A stretch of 64,000 nucleotides of DNA from contig NC_051441.1 of NCBI RefSeq assembly GCF_001649575.2, forward strand, positions 12,280,039-12,344,038. The letters run 5' to 3'. Positions 26,801 to 37,919 of the stretch are shown one piece after another. Below the pieces are notes generated by a model. That model was not told the origin of the DNA and made no database searches. It was given only the letters and a program-made list of their open reading frames with translations. Source of the DNA: Kryptolebias marmoratus (taxonomy: Eukaryota > Chordata > Actinopteri > Cyprinodontiformes > Rivulidae). A program made the translations under genes and the position numbers. The number at the start of each line of letters is the position of its first letter. Position 1 is the stretch's first letter.

Positions 26801-28027
26801 TCCCTTGTCTGTTAAACTTGTTGCCCCTGAGGTCCTTCTTCTTCACTGGCTGGAGTTTGTCCTGTTTTATTCCCAGGCTTAGATAAGTACGGAAAAAACA
26901 TTATTGTGTTTCAGACGTTTTATTCTGATTTCTTAAAATATAGGAATTTAAATTTCTAAAGCTGAATGGCTCACATGAGGAGGTTGTTTTCAGCACTAGT
27001 TAAATGACGGCACTAGTTTGGGCTAAATATAAGAAACAGTCTGATTAATGGGCTGATATTGGCCACTTTACCTGAAATACCTGTTCATCTGTAATATTTA
27101 ATATATTTAACAAAGACGCAGCATCATTGACTTTGAGCAGCTGGATGGAGTCCACATTTAGGGTTTTTAAGCGAGAAAGCTCTTCTATATGTTCATATTA
27201 ACTTCTTCTAAAGGGTAATAAATACATGTTTATTTAATCACAAAGCGATCAATGGAGGTTGCTTTCTGACTCATTCGTATTATGGGTCAACCCAATTCAA
27301 AATGGCTGCCAAGGCTAATACAAAAATGCCAATAACTTATTTTAAAAGTTGGTTTTGTAGCCGCCATGGCTCCTGAAGACATACTGCGACTTCTAACGTT
27401 TCCTTCAGGTCTTTGGATGACAGCTTTGCCACAAACAGTCAGGCACCACGTCTGTTAGCAAAATATCTCACAGAGTCAACGAAACCCTCGGGAAGCAGCC
27501 GCCGGACGCTCGTCTGCAACTGACTCACCTTTGAAGATGGCCGTCATCCCTAAACACAGCAGGTGGCAGGCCCTGTCAGAATTTATTCAAGAATTTTTCT
27601 TTGTTAAATTAAAGCAACAAAAAAAAAACATACTGAGCAAAAATTTGAAAAATAAAATCCAGTGTTGTATATTAACCCCTTAGCTGCATCTTTATATGAG
27701 ATTAAATTATCTCATATTGGTCCACCTCTCCTTTATTATAACAATTTCTTCATTTCAATAAGGAGATTTAAAGAAAAAAATGGAAGCCAGAATAAACTAA
27801 AGTCTTGTTTGAACACATGATGTTGTTTATGTTCCTGTTCTGCAGCTTGCATGATATTGCAGCTGATCTGTATGCCCCCATAGGCACAAAATCTGAATAC
27901 ATTAATAATGGATTCCAAAACCATTTAATAAATATTTACACCCAAATCTGAACATAAAAACTAACAAATCAACTGAAGGTTCTGAAACTGAGAACGTCCC
28001 GTGATGTCATTTCCTGTCAGAGCGACG
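26801..28027. other. Intergenic and 3' flank between TNRC6C and CD7-like gene
   Basis: The two genes are convergent here. The minus-strand 3'UTR of the CD7-like gene extends into the right part. Candidate signals on that strand are ATTAAA near 27922-27927 and AATAAA near 27733. A degraded dispersed repeat lies at 27281-27340. I see no coding sequence. Confidence 0.5.
27281..27340 (-). repeat. Dispersed repeat copy (GCCATnTTGAATTGGGTTGA family)
   Basis: The reverse strand reads GGCAGCCATTTTGAATTGGG and continues into GTTGACCC. The copy at 54085-54310 has GGCGGCCATCTTGAATTGGG at the same place, preceded in both by CATTTTTGT. Related copies lie at about 36756-37000 and 53795-54066. The family is not identified. 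Confidence 0.55.
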
Positions 28028-29796
28028 TCAGACGTGCCCTCTGAGGGCCAGCTGCCTGGGACAGGCGTAGTAGTTGTCCTGCGGTTGCAGGAGGATGTTT
28101 GGGTTGGAGTAAACGGGGAAGTTGACTTCCTCCTCCAGGGGGGCGGAGGCCTCGCAGTTATTCTGGGGGCTTCCGGGGGTCTGCAGCTTCCTGCTCATTT
28201 CCTCATAGATGGGGGGGTGAGGCTGCAGGGTGGGGGCTCGCCTCGCCCTCACCTGCAACACACGATGACACGTAATCCGTCAAGTTTCTGAAAATCTGAG
28301 ATTACAGGATCTGACGGCAGCAGGTCTCAGATTATTTTACATGTTAGTGTTTATTTATAAACCACAAATTATGGACATTTAAATAAGATTTGATGCAAAA
28401 ACAGTACATGTCTATTTAATCAAATTATCTGAGGTGTTTTATGTCCCGTCCAATTAAAGGGGATGCAACCAAAACAATTTACTGGAAATCTGCAAACAGT
28501 TTGAATAAGGTTATTAGTCTGCATTTGTTGTTATTCCCAAAATGTAAGGAAAATGCATGCATTTATATTTGAGAAGCTGTAACCAAATTATTTCAGCAAC
28601 ATTTGGTCTGTGGAGCTCGATTTAGTGTAAAACGTTTTGTCCTCTGAGGAAATCTGAGGGAGCTTGATTCTGGGTTTGTTGTTTTAACTTAAGAACAGAA
28701 TATTTGTTGCATAAGTTATAAGTTGCAGTTTATCATGGAGGCTATTTCATGATGATTTTTGGTAACTTTCATCAGTTTAAAGTCTGTCAGACATTATTAG
28801 CCACGAGGAAAAGACTTTAACCGGCTTTGATTTAATGCAGCACCAAAAATATCCACTTGGAAACAGCGAAGAAGTATTTCAGTAATCTCAATCTGTGTTA
28901 ATGTGCTCTGAAATGAGAAAGACTCACACAGTTGTCTATGATCATCCAGCTGAAGGCCAGCAGCAGGAGTCCTGCAGCTGCAGAGATGATTAAAAGCAGC
29001 TGGATGTAGCCGTGGGAGCAGCGGCACGTTGTCCCTGCAGCACAAACAGGTCACTACCAGCCTGACCCCCGGGGTTTCAGTTACAGCTGCGTTTAACTAC
29101 AAACCTGCACCTTCGACCAGCAGGAGGACCTTGTGTTCGCTCAGGGTGAGCTGGCCGGAGCCGTTCCTCTCCCTGTAACTCAGCTCCCACAGGTAGAGCC
29201 CCGAGTCACTCGGCCGCACAGAGGAGACGCTCACGTTGACCCTCGGCGAGCTCAGGCCTCCGCTCAGCTGCAGGCGGGCCCCGCGCGCTGGGTCCACCCT
29301 GACCGCCCCGCTCTCAGCCACCGACAGCAGGGTGGTCTGAGTCCGCGGCCCCTGGTGGTACAGGTGGAGGCCCCTCAGGGGACCGCGGCCCTGCTGAGGG
29401 CTGCAGGAGAGCCCCAGGGACTGACCCTCCGTCAGAAGCCTAAACTCTGCACAGACTGAAGGAGGAAGGAATCTGAGTCAGCCTCGAGGAGTTTCTCCAA
29501 CTAATGCTGAAGGCATTCTAGTTTATTTATCATTTTATCATTTAAAACTTGCAGAATATTCAGCCTTTGTTGTTGATGAAGGGAAACACAGAGAGGCTGA
29601 GCTCAGATGGAACCAGAACCAAATAACTAATGTTGGCTGTGAGCATGAACCTGAGACAAGGATGAGGATGAAGACTCTCATTTCTCTTTAGTAACACACA
29701 AGTTAGTTTAATATACTTTGTTGAGAGCAAAGTGAAAAATCTCTTACCTTCGAAGACCTGAATCAAAAGCAGCAAAGAAGCTGGACGCATCTTCAT
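28028..29796 (-). CDS. cd7al: CD7-like single-Ig transmembrane receptor
   Basis: Four exons on the minus strand: 29748-29796 (signal peptide MKMRPASLLLLIQVF), 29105-29455 (one V-type Ig domain), 28928-29034 (transmembrane segment IQLLLIISAAAGLLLLAFSW) and 28028-28252 (cytoplasmic tail). Phases agree and give 243 residues. The Ig domain contains LSCSPQQ, GPLRGLHLYHQGP and SDSGLYLWEL, which resembles CD7 in having GLRGxYLxQLGP in place of the usual C-strand Trp. The tail has PIYEEMS, close to the CD7 YEDM motif that binds PI3K p85, plus FPVYSNP and NYYACP. Oddly, the F-strand Cys of the Ig fold is Trp, so the canonical disulfide cannot form. CD7 is a T and NK cell co-stimulatory receptor and lies on human 17q25.3, as does TNRC6C. 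Some other single-Ig receptor remains possible. Confidence 0.75.
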
Positions 29797-31051
29797 GGCT
29801 TCTTGGTTTGTAAAAGGAGTGACAAAATGATGTCAGAGCTAAGAGATAATCAACCTCTGCTCTGCTCTGTTTTTGTAAGTCGTTACAAACACCTCCCCTC
29901 CACCTCCATCTGTCTGCTTTGTTCTCCACCTCAAAACAGGAAGAGGCGCTCAAAGCAAAAGCAGCCGTTAAAACCCCGGCCTGTGGTCGTTCTGCTGCAT
30001 GGTTTCTGAGTCTTTGCTCAAGTCAAAATGGACAAAACTTCATATTTTTACAAGGAGCCAAAACCCATCAAAACCTCATCATCCTCCTTACAGCAGCAGT
30101 TTAATGATTTAATGTACTTTTAAAAAGTCATGTAAAGATAATTAGTCTGACACCAGATATTCTGTCATCTTGTGGGGATTTTTTTGCAAAAACCACAACA
30201 TGTATTAGTTAAAAATAAACAATGAGAGAAACAGTCCTGCTACTGTTTATGTGTGATTGTGTGTTGACTACAGAAAACAAAGCTCTTTATTCACAGCACA
30301 GTATTTACATTTTTTTTTAATGATTTACATAAGATGAGCATTTAAAAATAAAAACTAGACAAATGTGTGACTTCTTTGCTGAGACAATGGGTTCAAAATA
30401 AGCTGAATTCTACTGTTTTTAGATCTTCAACATAGTGACATTAATCAGATTTCTTGTGTTTTTGTTCCTTTGTGACCTGATTTTAGATGTTTGCTGTATT
30501 TCTCTCAAGCTTGGAGTGAAACATTAATATGTCAATGCTGCTTTAATTAAAAAATAAAACTAGTGACAAACATTGCAGGATGGTAAGGGTTTTTTTTTTT
30601 ACAATAAGAGCAAAGGTTTTAACCTATAACCTAAGGAGAAATAAGTCAGTTTTTCTGACATTCTCCAGGTTTTAGATCAGAAACAAAGCTGTATTTATAG
30701 TTTTAAGTCATAAAATTGAATCTAAATGGATTATTTATAAGATTTTTTTTCAAAAGTCACTAACACGTTTTCATACACTAAAACAAAACATTTTTCTCTT
30801 CATATATGGCATCTTTTAGAACAGAAAAGCACAAAAACATGCATATGTTTGATAGTTCTCCTGTCTGAACTGAAGGGAGGATAAACTCAGTGAGTGTGAA
30901 GCCAATTAGACGCTGATTAGCAGATGACTGGACTCAGGTGTGGCTCTGCGGGGGTTTAAATTCCCCCCCTCTGCTGCCTGAAGCACTGTCTTGTGGGTCA
31001 GAAGGAAACACTTGCAGTCTGAACTCGGTTGCTGCCGCTGTTTGCGTCCTC
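29797..31051. other. Divergent promoter region, CD7-like / ZP3-like 1
   Basis: These genes are head-to-head, so both promoters lie in this AT-rich stretch. Next to ZP3-like 1 are E-boxes CAGATG (30921-30926) and CAGGTG (30935-30940), followed by a TTTAAA box at 30955-30960 and a C-rich segment. I see no coding exon. Confidence 0.5.
30921..30960 (+). promoter_or_regulatory. Candidate oocyte promoter: two E-boxes and TATA-like box
   Basis: Two CANNTG E-boxes (30921-30926 and 30935-30940) sit just upstream of TTTAAA (30955-30960), about 90-130 bp before the ZP3-like 1 ATG. Zona genes in vertebrates are driven by the bHLH factor FIGLA through an E-box near the TATA box. The match is by position and hexamer only. 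Confidence 0.4.
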
Positions 31052-33310
31052 ATGGCGATTTTGTGGCTTCGGATCTGTGTCCTTATAGGTTTCTTTCTGT
31101 CTTGTTCCTCGCTTGCTTTCCCAAAAACGTACTTCCCTGAGCGTGCTGCCTCTCTTCCACGACCCCAGCCTCCACAGGGCCCCTCTCGCAGTGGGGCCAA
31201 GCAGCAGCAGCAGCAGCAGCAGCCACAGCAGGAGCTGGAGAAGGTGAACACGGTCACTGTGATCTGCCACCCGGACTCTCTGGAGGTTGTGATCGCAGCG
31301 GACATGTTTGCAGTCGGGGCCCCTGTCGACAGCCGGGAGCTGCACCTCGGTGTGGAGAACAACGAGTTCTGCAGGGCTGAAGCTGCTTCACCTGAGGAGT
31401 ACAGGATTGTTGTTGGACTGGATGACTGCGGCACCAAGCACTGGGTAACTTAATCCACTCCTGGTTGTTTTTACTGTTTAAACTTCTCCATCTAATCCTC
31501 TTTAATGTGTCAGATGACCGAGGACTCCCTGGTCTACACAAACCTCCTCATCTACTCCCCCATGCCGTCTCCTAGTGGGATTGTTCGCATGGATGAAGCT
31601 GTAATTCCAATTGAGTGTCATTATGAAAGGTCTGCCTCTCTTGTTCATTAAAACCTCATCAGGGATGATGCTCAGACTGACTCGAGTGTTTTCTCTCAGG
31701 AAGTACAGCCTATCCAGCTCTTCCCTCATGCCAACTTGGATTCCCTTCACGTCCACCCAGTCTGCAGTGGAAACCCTGGAGTTTAACTTGAGGATTATGT
31801 CCAGTAAGTTGGCGTCCCTTCCTAACTTTGTTTTTTGGTTCAGCTTCTGCTAATTGCTGTTCTTTCCAGGTGACTGGATGTATGAAAGGGGTGCCAACGT
31901 GTTCCACCTCGGAGAGCCCATCAACCTGGAGGCTTCGGTGCGGGTCGGACATCACATGGGGCTCAGGGTGTTTCTGAGCAGCTGTGTGGCCACACTTCAG
32001 CCAGATATAAACTCTGATCCTAAATACATCTTTGTTGAAGATGGGTAAGAATGAAGTTGACCATTTCTGAGAAACTTCGGTCATTTCTAGTTGACTTCGG
32101 CTCATTCCTCTTACTGTTAGTTGCCTTTACTTTGTGTCATCCTGAACTTTAATTTGCTGCATTGAGGGGGAAAAGCAATGTTTTCTCTTCGAAGGTGCCT
32201 GGTTGACTCTCAGCTTCCAGACTCGAAGGCCCGCTTCTTACCCAGACTTCAAGAAGACAAGCTGCAGTTGACCATCGAAGCCTTTAAGTTTCATAACGAC
32301 GATCGTGGTCAGGTGGGTGCGTGTTCTTGTGCCATATAATACAACTCGTGACACTTTCTCTAACAGTCTTCACCCTTGCAGCTCTACTTCACGTGCCACC
32401 TAAACGCTGTGCCTGTAAACGATGCCGAAGCGCTGAACAAGGCCTGCACCTTCATAAATGGAAGGTGAGTATAAAGTCGACATGTTCAACTTAAACGAGT
32501 GAGTTCTGACTAATAAGAGTATCTCTCCAGGTGGCGATCAGCTGACGGCAACGACTACCTGTGTGGTTACTGTAAGAACCAAAACGAAGCGTCCACAAAA
32601 TCAATCTCTGGAGTGTTCAGTCCTCGGGCTTTTGGAAACGTGGCAGAATCTGAACACATGTGGCGACACGGACTGAAGACTAATATGGGTAAAGGTTCTG
32701 TCCCTGTGGTGGAGGGGTTCTGTTTGCCTGACTGGACTCTGAAGCTTATGAATCTCTCTGTAGTATGGGACCACGAGGCAAGAGTGGGTCCACTGGCCAT
32801 TCTGCCATCAAGGAAAAGTGGGCCGCTGCCTGCAGACGAGCTCCCTGAAGTTCTTTATAATATCCACAGACCTGCGCTGTACGGCAGCCACTGGAGGAGT
32901 GGAATAAACAAATTTGGTGAGCTGAACTCTAAACTTGTGTCCAACTTTGTGTTGAATCCTAAAATGAACTGGCTAAAACATTTCCCCCCCAACAGGTCTG
33001 AAAGGACTGCTCCCTGACTTTCCCCCAGAACTAGAAGCTGAAAGTGAAGAGGAACTAAAAGGTAAAGTGAGGCTAAAATGTCTGTGGAAAAGCTGAAATC
33101 TAAAATGTAACATTTTGTTTAACTGTAGCTGATGAAGAGGAAACGGAACCAGAAAAGTCTCTCCTGGAGGTGGAGACAAAATCTGTGTGGACGGACAAAA
33201 ACTCAACAGACTTGAATCACATCGACAGCTTTCTGCCTAAGATGAAGACTACAGTGACCAATGCAACAAATGCTATCTCTGACCTTTCAGACGCCACTGA
33301 CCCAAAGTAA
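31052..33310 (+). CDS. ZP3-like egg-envelope glycoprotein, copy 1
   Basis: Nine exons: 31052-31444, 31514-31629, 31700-31803, 31870-32044, 32195-32312, 32382-32464, 32531-32916, 32996-33061 and 33129-33310, giving 540 residues in phase. The ATG chosen starts a signal peptide (MAILWLRICVLIGFFLSC). A Pro/Gln-rich segment with a CAG run (31203-31223) follows. The ZP module then starts at VTVICHPDSLEVVIAADMF and includes IPIECHYER, WMYERGANVFHLGEP, FLSSCVATLQPD, LYFTCHLNAVP and CGYCKNQ. The hydrophobic patch VGPLAILP follows. There is no furin site and no transmembrane segment. Instead the protein runs on about 160 residues past the patch into an acidic tail, so it is probably secreted into the egg envelope. 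The gene stands in tandem with a shorter ZP3-like gene at 35377. I cannot assign the teleost ZP3 subtype. Confidence 0.9.
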
Positions 33311-33314
33311 TAAA
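33309..33314 (+). terminator. Polyadenylation signal overlapping the stop codon
   Basis: The stop codon TAA (33308-33310) shares two bases with AATAAA (33309-33314). The ZP3-like 1 mRNA would therefore have almost no 3'UTR. Extremely short 3'UTRs with the stop inside the AATAAA are known for mammalian zona genes. Confidence 0.7.
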
Positions 33315-35376
33315 GATTTGATGTTTAAGTAAGCTTGTGTGGGTTTTCCCTCTTCTGCCTGCAGTTAGTGGTTCAGTGCTCCAAACACAACTAAAACTTT
33401 TACTTTACAAATGTGCAAACTTGTCTGGATAAGGCAACACTAATACTATGAACTGTAAATTTTAAAGGAAAAGGAACTATTCCTTTGCATTACAAAAAAG
33501 CAAAGGCTAAACTTCACACTTTAGTGACACCCCACTCTGTTATCTGCATAACCTAAAGATTTAAATGGTGCTGAATTTAAAACTTAACTTTATCAAACTC
33601 TAATCTGAATAAGTTTCAGATGAGCTCTTGATGACTCATTGGCAGATTCTGTTTACTGACCTAAAGAATGAAAACTATCAATTTAAACTAACTGGGCTGC
33701 AGTTGTACTCTTGATGGCTTGTTTTTATATTGTCTGATCCAACTTTCCTGTAATGTGTCTAAATTTGGAGGAAACCTTCTTGCTGTAAACTATGGGAAAC
33801 AAAACTGTGCCTGATATTCATAATTTGCAATAAACTAATTTAATTCCTCAGTGTTTTCACTACACCAACCTACAGTCCTGATGATGCTCCTATAAATCAC
33901 AGGACATTAATCAGTTCAGACATGCTGCTACCTACTGGCCAACATGTGTAAGTGCACAAACTACAAACCAAAACAGATGGACATGCTGCACATCAGGAAA
34001 ATCTGGACCGTTTTGCTCCTGTAGATGGTCCACACTTTACATTTTTATGTCAAGTTAGATTCCAGTGCTATTATGTTTACAAATAGTTTTATTCTGGGCT
34101 GAAATGTCCAGTCAGTCATGCATCAGATACATTTCAGCAACAACTCTATTAGGACCTCATTGTTTTTCTTTTTAAATATTCCACCTCTGCAGATCAACAT
34201 GTTACTAGATTTGAATTTGTAGCGTTGGTAGCAGAATATTTCTGGCAGAGTAGCAGACATTGTTTCACCATTTTACAAAACTTTAATACAGTCAGATCGC
34301 CTACAAGAAAGTGGAGGGATGGTGAAGAATGACAAACAAACAAAAAAAAGAAAGTTACAACAGAAATGAAGGAGCTGCAGAGAAAACTAACCCTGAGAGA
34401 GTTGAGGGTGTGCTCCCTGATGCAGAACGAGTTAGAAAGCCAAAAACTAATCAATCTGAAGAAAAATGGCCTCCTTTCTCCATCCATCTGTTCTCCGATC
34501 TCATTCAGGGAGCTGGGGCCTGCAGTGATGGATCGTAAACAGAGCCACGATTTCTTTAGGACTTTATTAGAAGGTCTTACGTTTGAAACATGTCGTACAA
34601 ACCTCTGTCACATCCAGCCTTGATGATCTGTCAAATTTCACACAAGATAAACTTAGAAAACTCCTTTTAACAAGGTAGTAAAGGACAAAAAGGTATAAAA
34701 ATATTTGACGGGTGCAAAAAAAAACAATCAGATTCAACACATTTGGACTGAAAATACTGTTAATGCAAGAGATGTTTTCATATTTTCTGTCCCTTGGAAA
34801 CAAATTCACGTTGGCCATCCCAGTGAACATGTAGAGCATTTTGTTGAATCAGTCAACCTTTATTTATAAAGCACTTCACACACCCAGAGTCACCAAAGTT
34901 CTGCACAGGTCCATAGTTTAAAACACAACCAATAACCAATAAAAAAAACTGTAAATAAATACATGAAGGAGTAATGATAAGAACAGACAGATTATTTCTG
35001 CTCAACTGGAATCAAAAGCCAAGTTTTTAAAAAAATGGGTCTTTAAATGGGATCGTTATTGGCATAAAATGATAAATAAAAACAAATAAATACAATGAAA
35101 GGGACAAGATGCTGCTTAGGTGCATGGTGTTCACAAAAAATATATATATTTATTAGCAACAGTTTGTAAGACTTTGGGCATGAACAGGTTAATTGTCACC
35201 AGCTGATGAGTGAGTGATTCCAGCTGTTCTCCATCTGATCTGATTGTTCTGATCTGGGAAGCTTCTGGAGCTCCTGGGAGGGTTATTTAGAGCTCTCTCT
35301 AACTTCCTGCATTAATTTATGATTTTCTCCCTCTCTTTGGGTTCAGGAGTAGATTCTGCTGTTTGTTGTTGGCACA
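33315..35376. other. Intergenic, between the two ZP3-like genes
   Basis: AT-rich sequence without convincing coding content. A short segment at about 34848-34915 (CCTTTATTTATAAAGCACTT followed by CACCAAAGTTCTGCACAGG) matches a dispersed fish repeat class. E-boxes CAGCTG (35200-35205 and 35221-35226) and CATCTG (35232-35237) lie 140-180 bp before the ATG of ZP3-like 2. A weak TATA-like TTATTTAG lies near 35283-35290. Confidence 0.5.
34848..34915. repeat. Fragment of a dispersed SINE/LINE-tail repeat
   Basis: TTTATTTATAAAGCACTTCA followed by ACCAAAGTTCTGCACAGG is a pattern repeated many times in fish genomes (TTTATTTATATAGCACTTT, then CCAAAGTGCTGTACA). It is short and truncated. Confidence 0.35.
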
Positions 35377-37830
35377 ATGGTGCCTGCAGGTGTTTCTCTC
35401 CCTCTCACGCTGCTGACATGTTTGGCCTTTGGAGTCACAGAGGCCATCAGAGCTCTCAAAGAAGGCCCGATGATCGACGCTGAGGGAAGGGAGTATAAAT
35501 CCGTTCCTGCAGTGGACGATAGCAGGCCAAAGAGCAGCGACAAACCCACTGTCCACGTGCGGTGCACTGAGACGTCCATGATCGTCTTCATCCAGGCTGA
35601 TTTCTACAGAACCGGCCGCCTCGTGTCCCCAGGAGAGCTGTTTCTGGGAGATGCCAAGTATTCGAAGAGCAGCAAGTGCCGAGCTGTTCCTGCTGGTGAC
35701 CATGAGTATATCATTGAAGCAGACTTGCAAGACTGTGGCTCTAAATTAACTGTAAGCTCCTGATGCCTTTTTGTTTGTCACTTATTGATGTTCTGAAACA
35801 AAACTCCTGAGGTTCTCCTCATCTTTAGGTGGCTGATGATGACGTGATCTACTCCAACAACCTGATCTTCTCTCCTGCTGTGGGTCATCATGGAATTACA
35901 AGGATGACTGAAGCTGCCGTTCCAGTCTCCTGCCACTACAAAAGGCATGGTTTCATTTGTTGGCATGAAGAAAGGGAAGCTTTTGTTTTAATTCCTTCCT
36001 CTCTTGACGACATTCTTCTTGATTTTTATTTTTGTGTGTCAGGAAACACACGGTGAGCAGCACGACTCAGCAGCAGGAGAAGCCTCTATCTTTCTCCACC
36101 TCATCAGGAGGTTCTCCTTTCTCTCTGAAACTGATGACTGGTAGGTGTGGAGTTTAAATGCTGGCTGTATTTAAGAAATGTGCTTTCAGGAATAATTTTT
36201 AATTAATCTCCCCTGTGTGTAGATGACTGGTTAGATGAGCGGTTTTCCAACACCTACCTTCTCGGTGAACCCCTGTACCTGAAGGCGTGGTACTCTGGTC
36301 GTGATTCAAGGCGGCTCTTTGTTGACAGCTGTGTTGCCACTCTGACCCCTGACCCCACATCAGTGCCTCGATACTACCTCATTGAACAACACGGGTGAGA
36401 GCAGACTGGGACATTAAGCTAGTTTAAGCAGTTTCTTTAAGCATGAAATTAAAGCTTCAGATATCAGGTGCATGCAGTTCCTGCATCAGTGTTTGTAACT
36501 AAAATGATTTTTCCTACCAGGTGCTTCACTGACGCAAAAGATGGCGGCTTAAACTCCTTCTTTCTGCCCAGAACAGCGGCTGATTCGCTTCGGTTCCAGC
36601 TTGATGCCTTCCTGTTTTATAATGAATTAAGGAACACTGTAAGACATTCAAAACTGTTGGTTTCATGCAAACACTATTTTATAAACATTTAGTCCTATCA
36701 GTTTTACATCACAGCTCAGGTGGAGTAAAACCAGCATGTTTAATGCCAAAGCTTTGAACATAAACCTTGTATGATCTGCTAAAGCTCAGTGTACACTGCT
36801 GTACAACTCTCAGCTACCACCAGATTCTTAGCCCGATGCTTGTAAAACTGACTGACAGGGTTGGAGCCATTTTTGTCTTGACTGGAAGCCATCTTGCATT
36901 GGTTCCACTTCCAAAGTCGTTTAATTTAGTTGTAATAATTACTGTATGGTTAAAATGAATCCAGCGGCTCATGAGATATTGCAAGGAACACTAAGACTAG
37001 CCATTAGCTCATCAACCCGGTCTGAACACACTCAGTTTGGAGAGGTTAAGAGCTATCTGTAATAGGTAAGGTGTCAGTTACTCAAACTTTCTACAGAAAC
37101 GCAGCCTTATAAGATCTAAACTACTTTTTTTTTTTTTTTTTTTTGTCGTTGAAGATCTATATAACTTGCCAACTTAAAGCAACACATCAGCTGAAGAGCA
37201 GTCCTGTGAACAAAGCCTGCAATTATGTGCACTCAAGGTAAACGTTCATATATTTTTCTTTGTCTTGGGAGGTCAGAGACATGTGGTGGTAAACTACAAA
37301 TTCTCATCACCTTTTATGTAATTTGCAACTGGTTTTAAAAATGCCCCTGGGAGGGACTGTTATACTGAGAGGGACATTTGTAATTAAAGTTTACACTGGT
37401 CAGAATTCCCCTGAGACCATTTTAATTTGTGACTAGAAGATGCACCTACAGGTGTTTCAGTAATGTAAAAATAAAGTTAATCTATAGTCAAACTAGCAAA
37501 TGCTTTAAATCTGATCTGTTTAATAATTGACTTTTATGAATGATAAAATGCCAAGCATCTTATTTCCAGATGGGTGAATGTTGAGGGGAATGATGGCATG
37601 TGTTGGTGCTGCAACAGTGTCTGCAGGAAAAGGCTGCCTAAAGGTATGGTCTAACTTTGTAATGGATGAATTCATTTAATAATGTAGACCTTTTTTTTTT
37701 TTTTATTACTCTTTGTAATTGCATACAGAAGTGCAAACTCTTGTAACTTCTCTTTTCTTCCCCACTTCCAGATGATGTGGTCTGTGACAGTTTGACCCTC
37801 GGTCCATTGATGATTTTCCTCAAGGAATGA
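35377..37830 (+). CDS. ZP3-like egg-envelope glycoprotein, copy 2
   Basis: Eight exons: 35377-35751, 35829-35944, 36043-36140, 36223-36394, 36521-36638, 37155-37237, 37570-37643 and 37772-37830, giving 364 residues. Exons 2, 5 and 6 are 116, 118 and 83 bp, exactly as in copy 1, so the two genes are old tandem duplicates. The signal peptide is MVPAGVSLPLTLLTCLAFG. The ZP module includes VHVRCTETSMIVFIQADF, VPVSCHYKR, YLLGEPLYLKAWYSG, FVDSCVATLTPD, IYITCQLKA and CWCCNSVCRK. The protein stops right after the patch TLGPLMIFLKE, without a furin site or membrane anchor. Intron 2 begins with GC rather than GT. Intron 5 holds a dispersed repeat and a long poly-T tract. Confidence 0.9.
36756..37000 (+). 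repeat. Dispersed repeat copy in ZP3-like 2 intron
   Basis: Contains AGCCATTTTTGTCTTGACTG and GAAGCCATCTTGCATTGG, followed by CAGCGGCTCATGAGATATTG. This is the same order of blocks as the copies at 53795-54066 and 54085-54310. The family is not identified. Confidence 0.55.
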
Positions 37831-37909
37831 GAAAAGAACAAAAGTCTGGACAGCAAACTCTCAGCACCTTCAAGTGACGGAAGGTTTTTACTGAAGAGAA
37901 TTTGTCTTT

Positions 37910-37915
37910 AATAAA
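37910..37915 (+). terminator. Polyadenylation signal AATAAA (ZP3-like 2)
   Basis: AATAAA lies 80 bp after the stop codon, giving a short 3'UTR in keeping with zona-type genes. Confidence 0.65.
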
Positions 37916-37919
37916 ATTG

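Noticed and set aside
30938..31051. Upstream extension of the ZP3-like 1 frame
   Set aside because: Open but without an ATG before 31052; the sequence there is promoter and leader, and the signal peptide begins at 31052.
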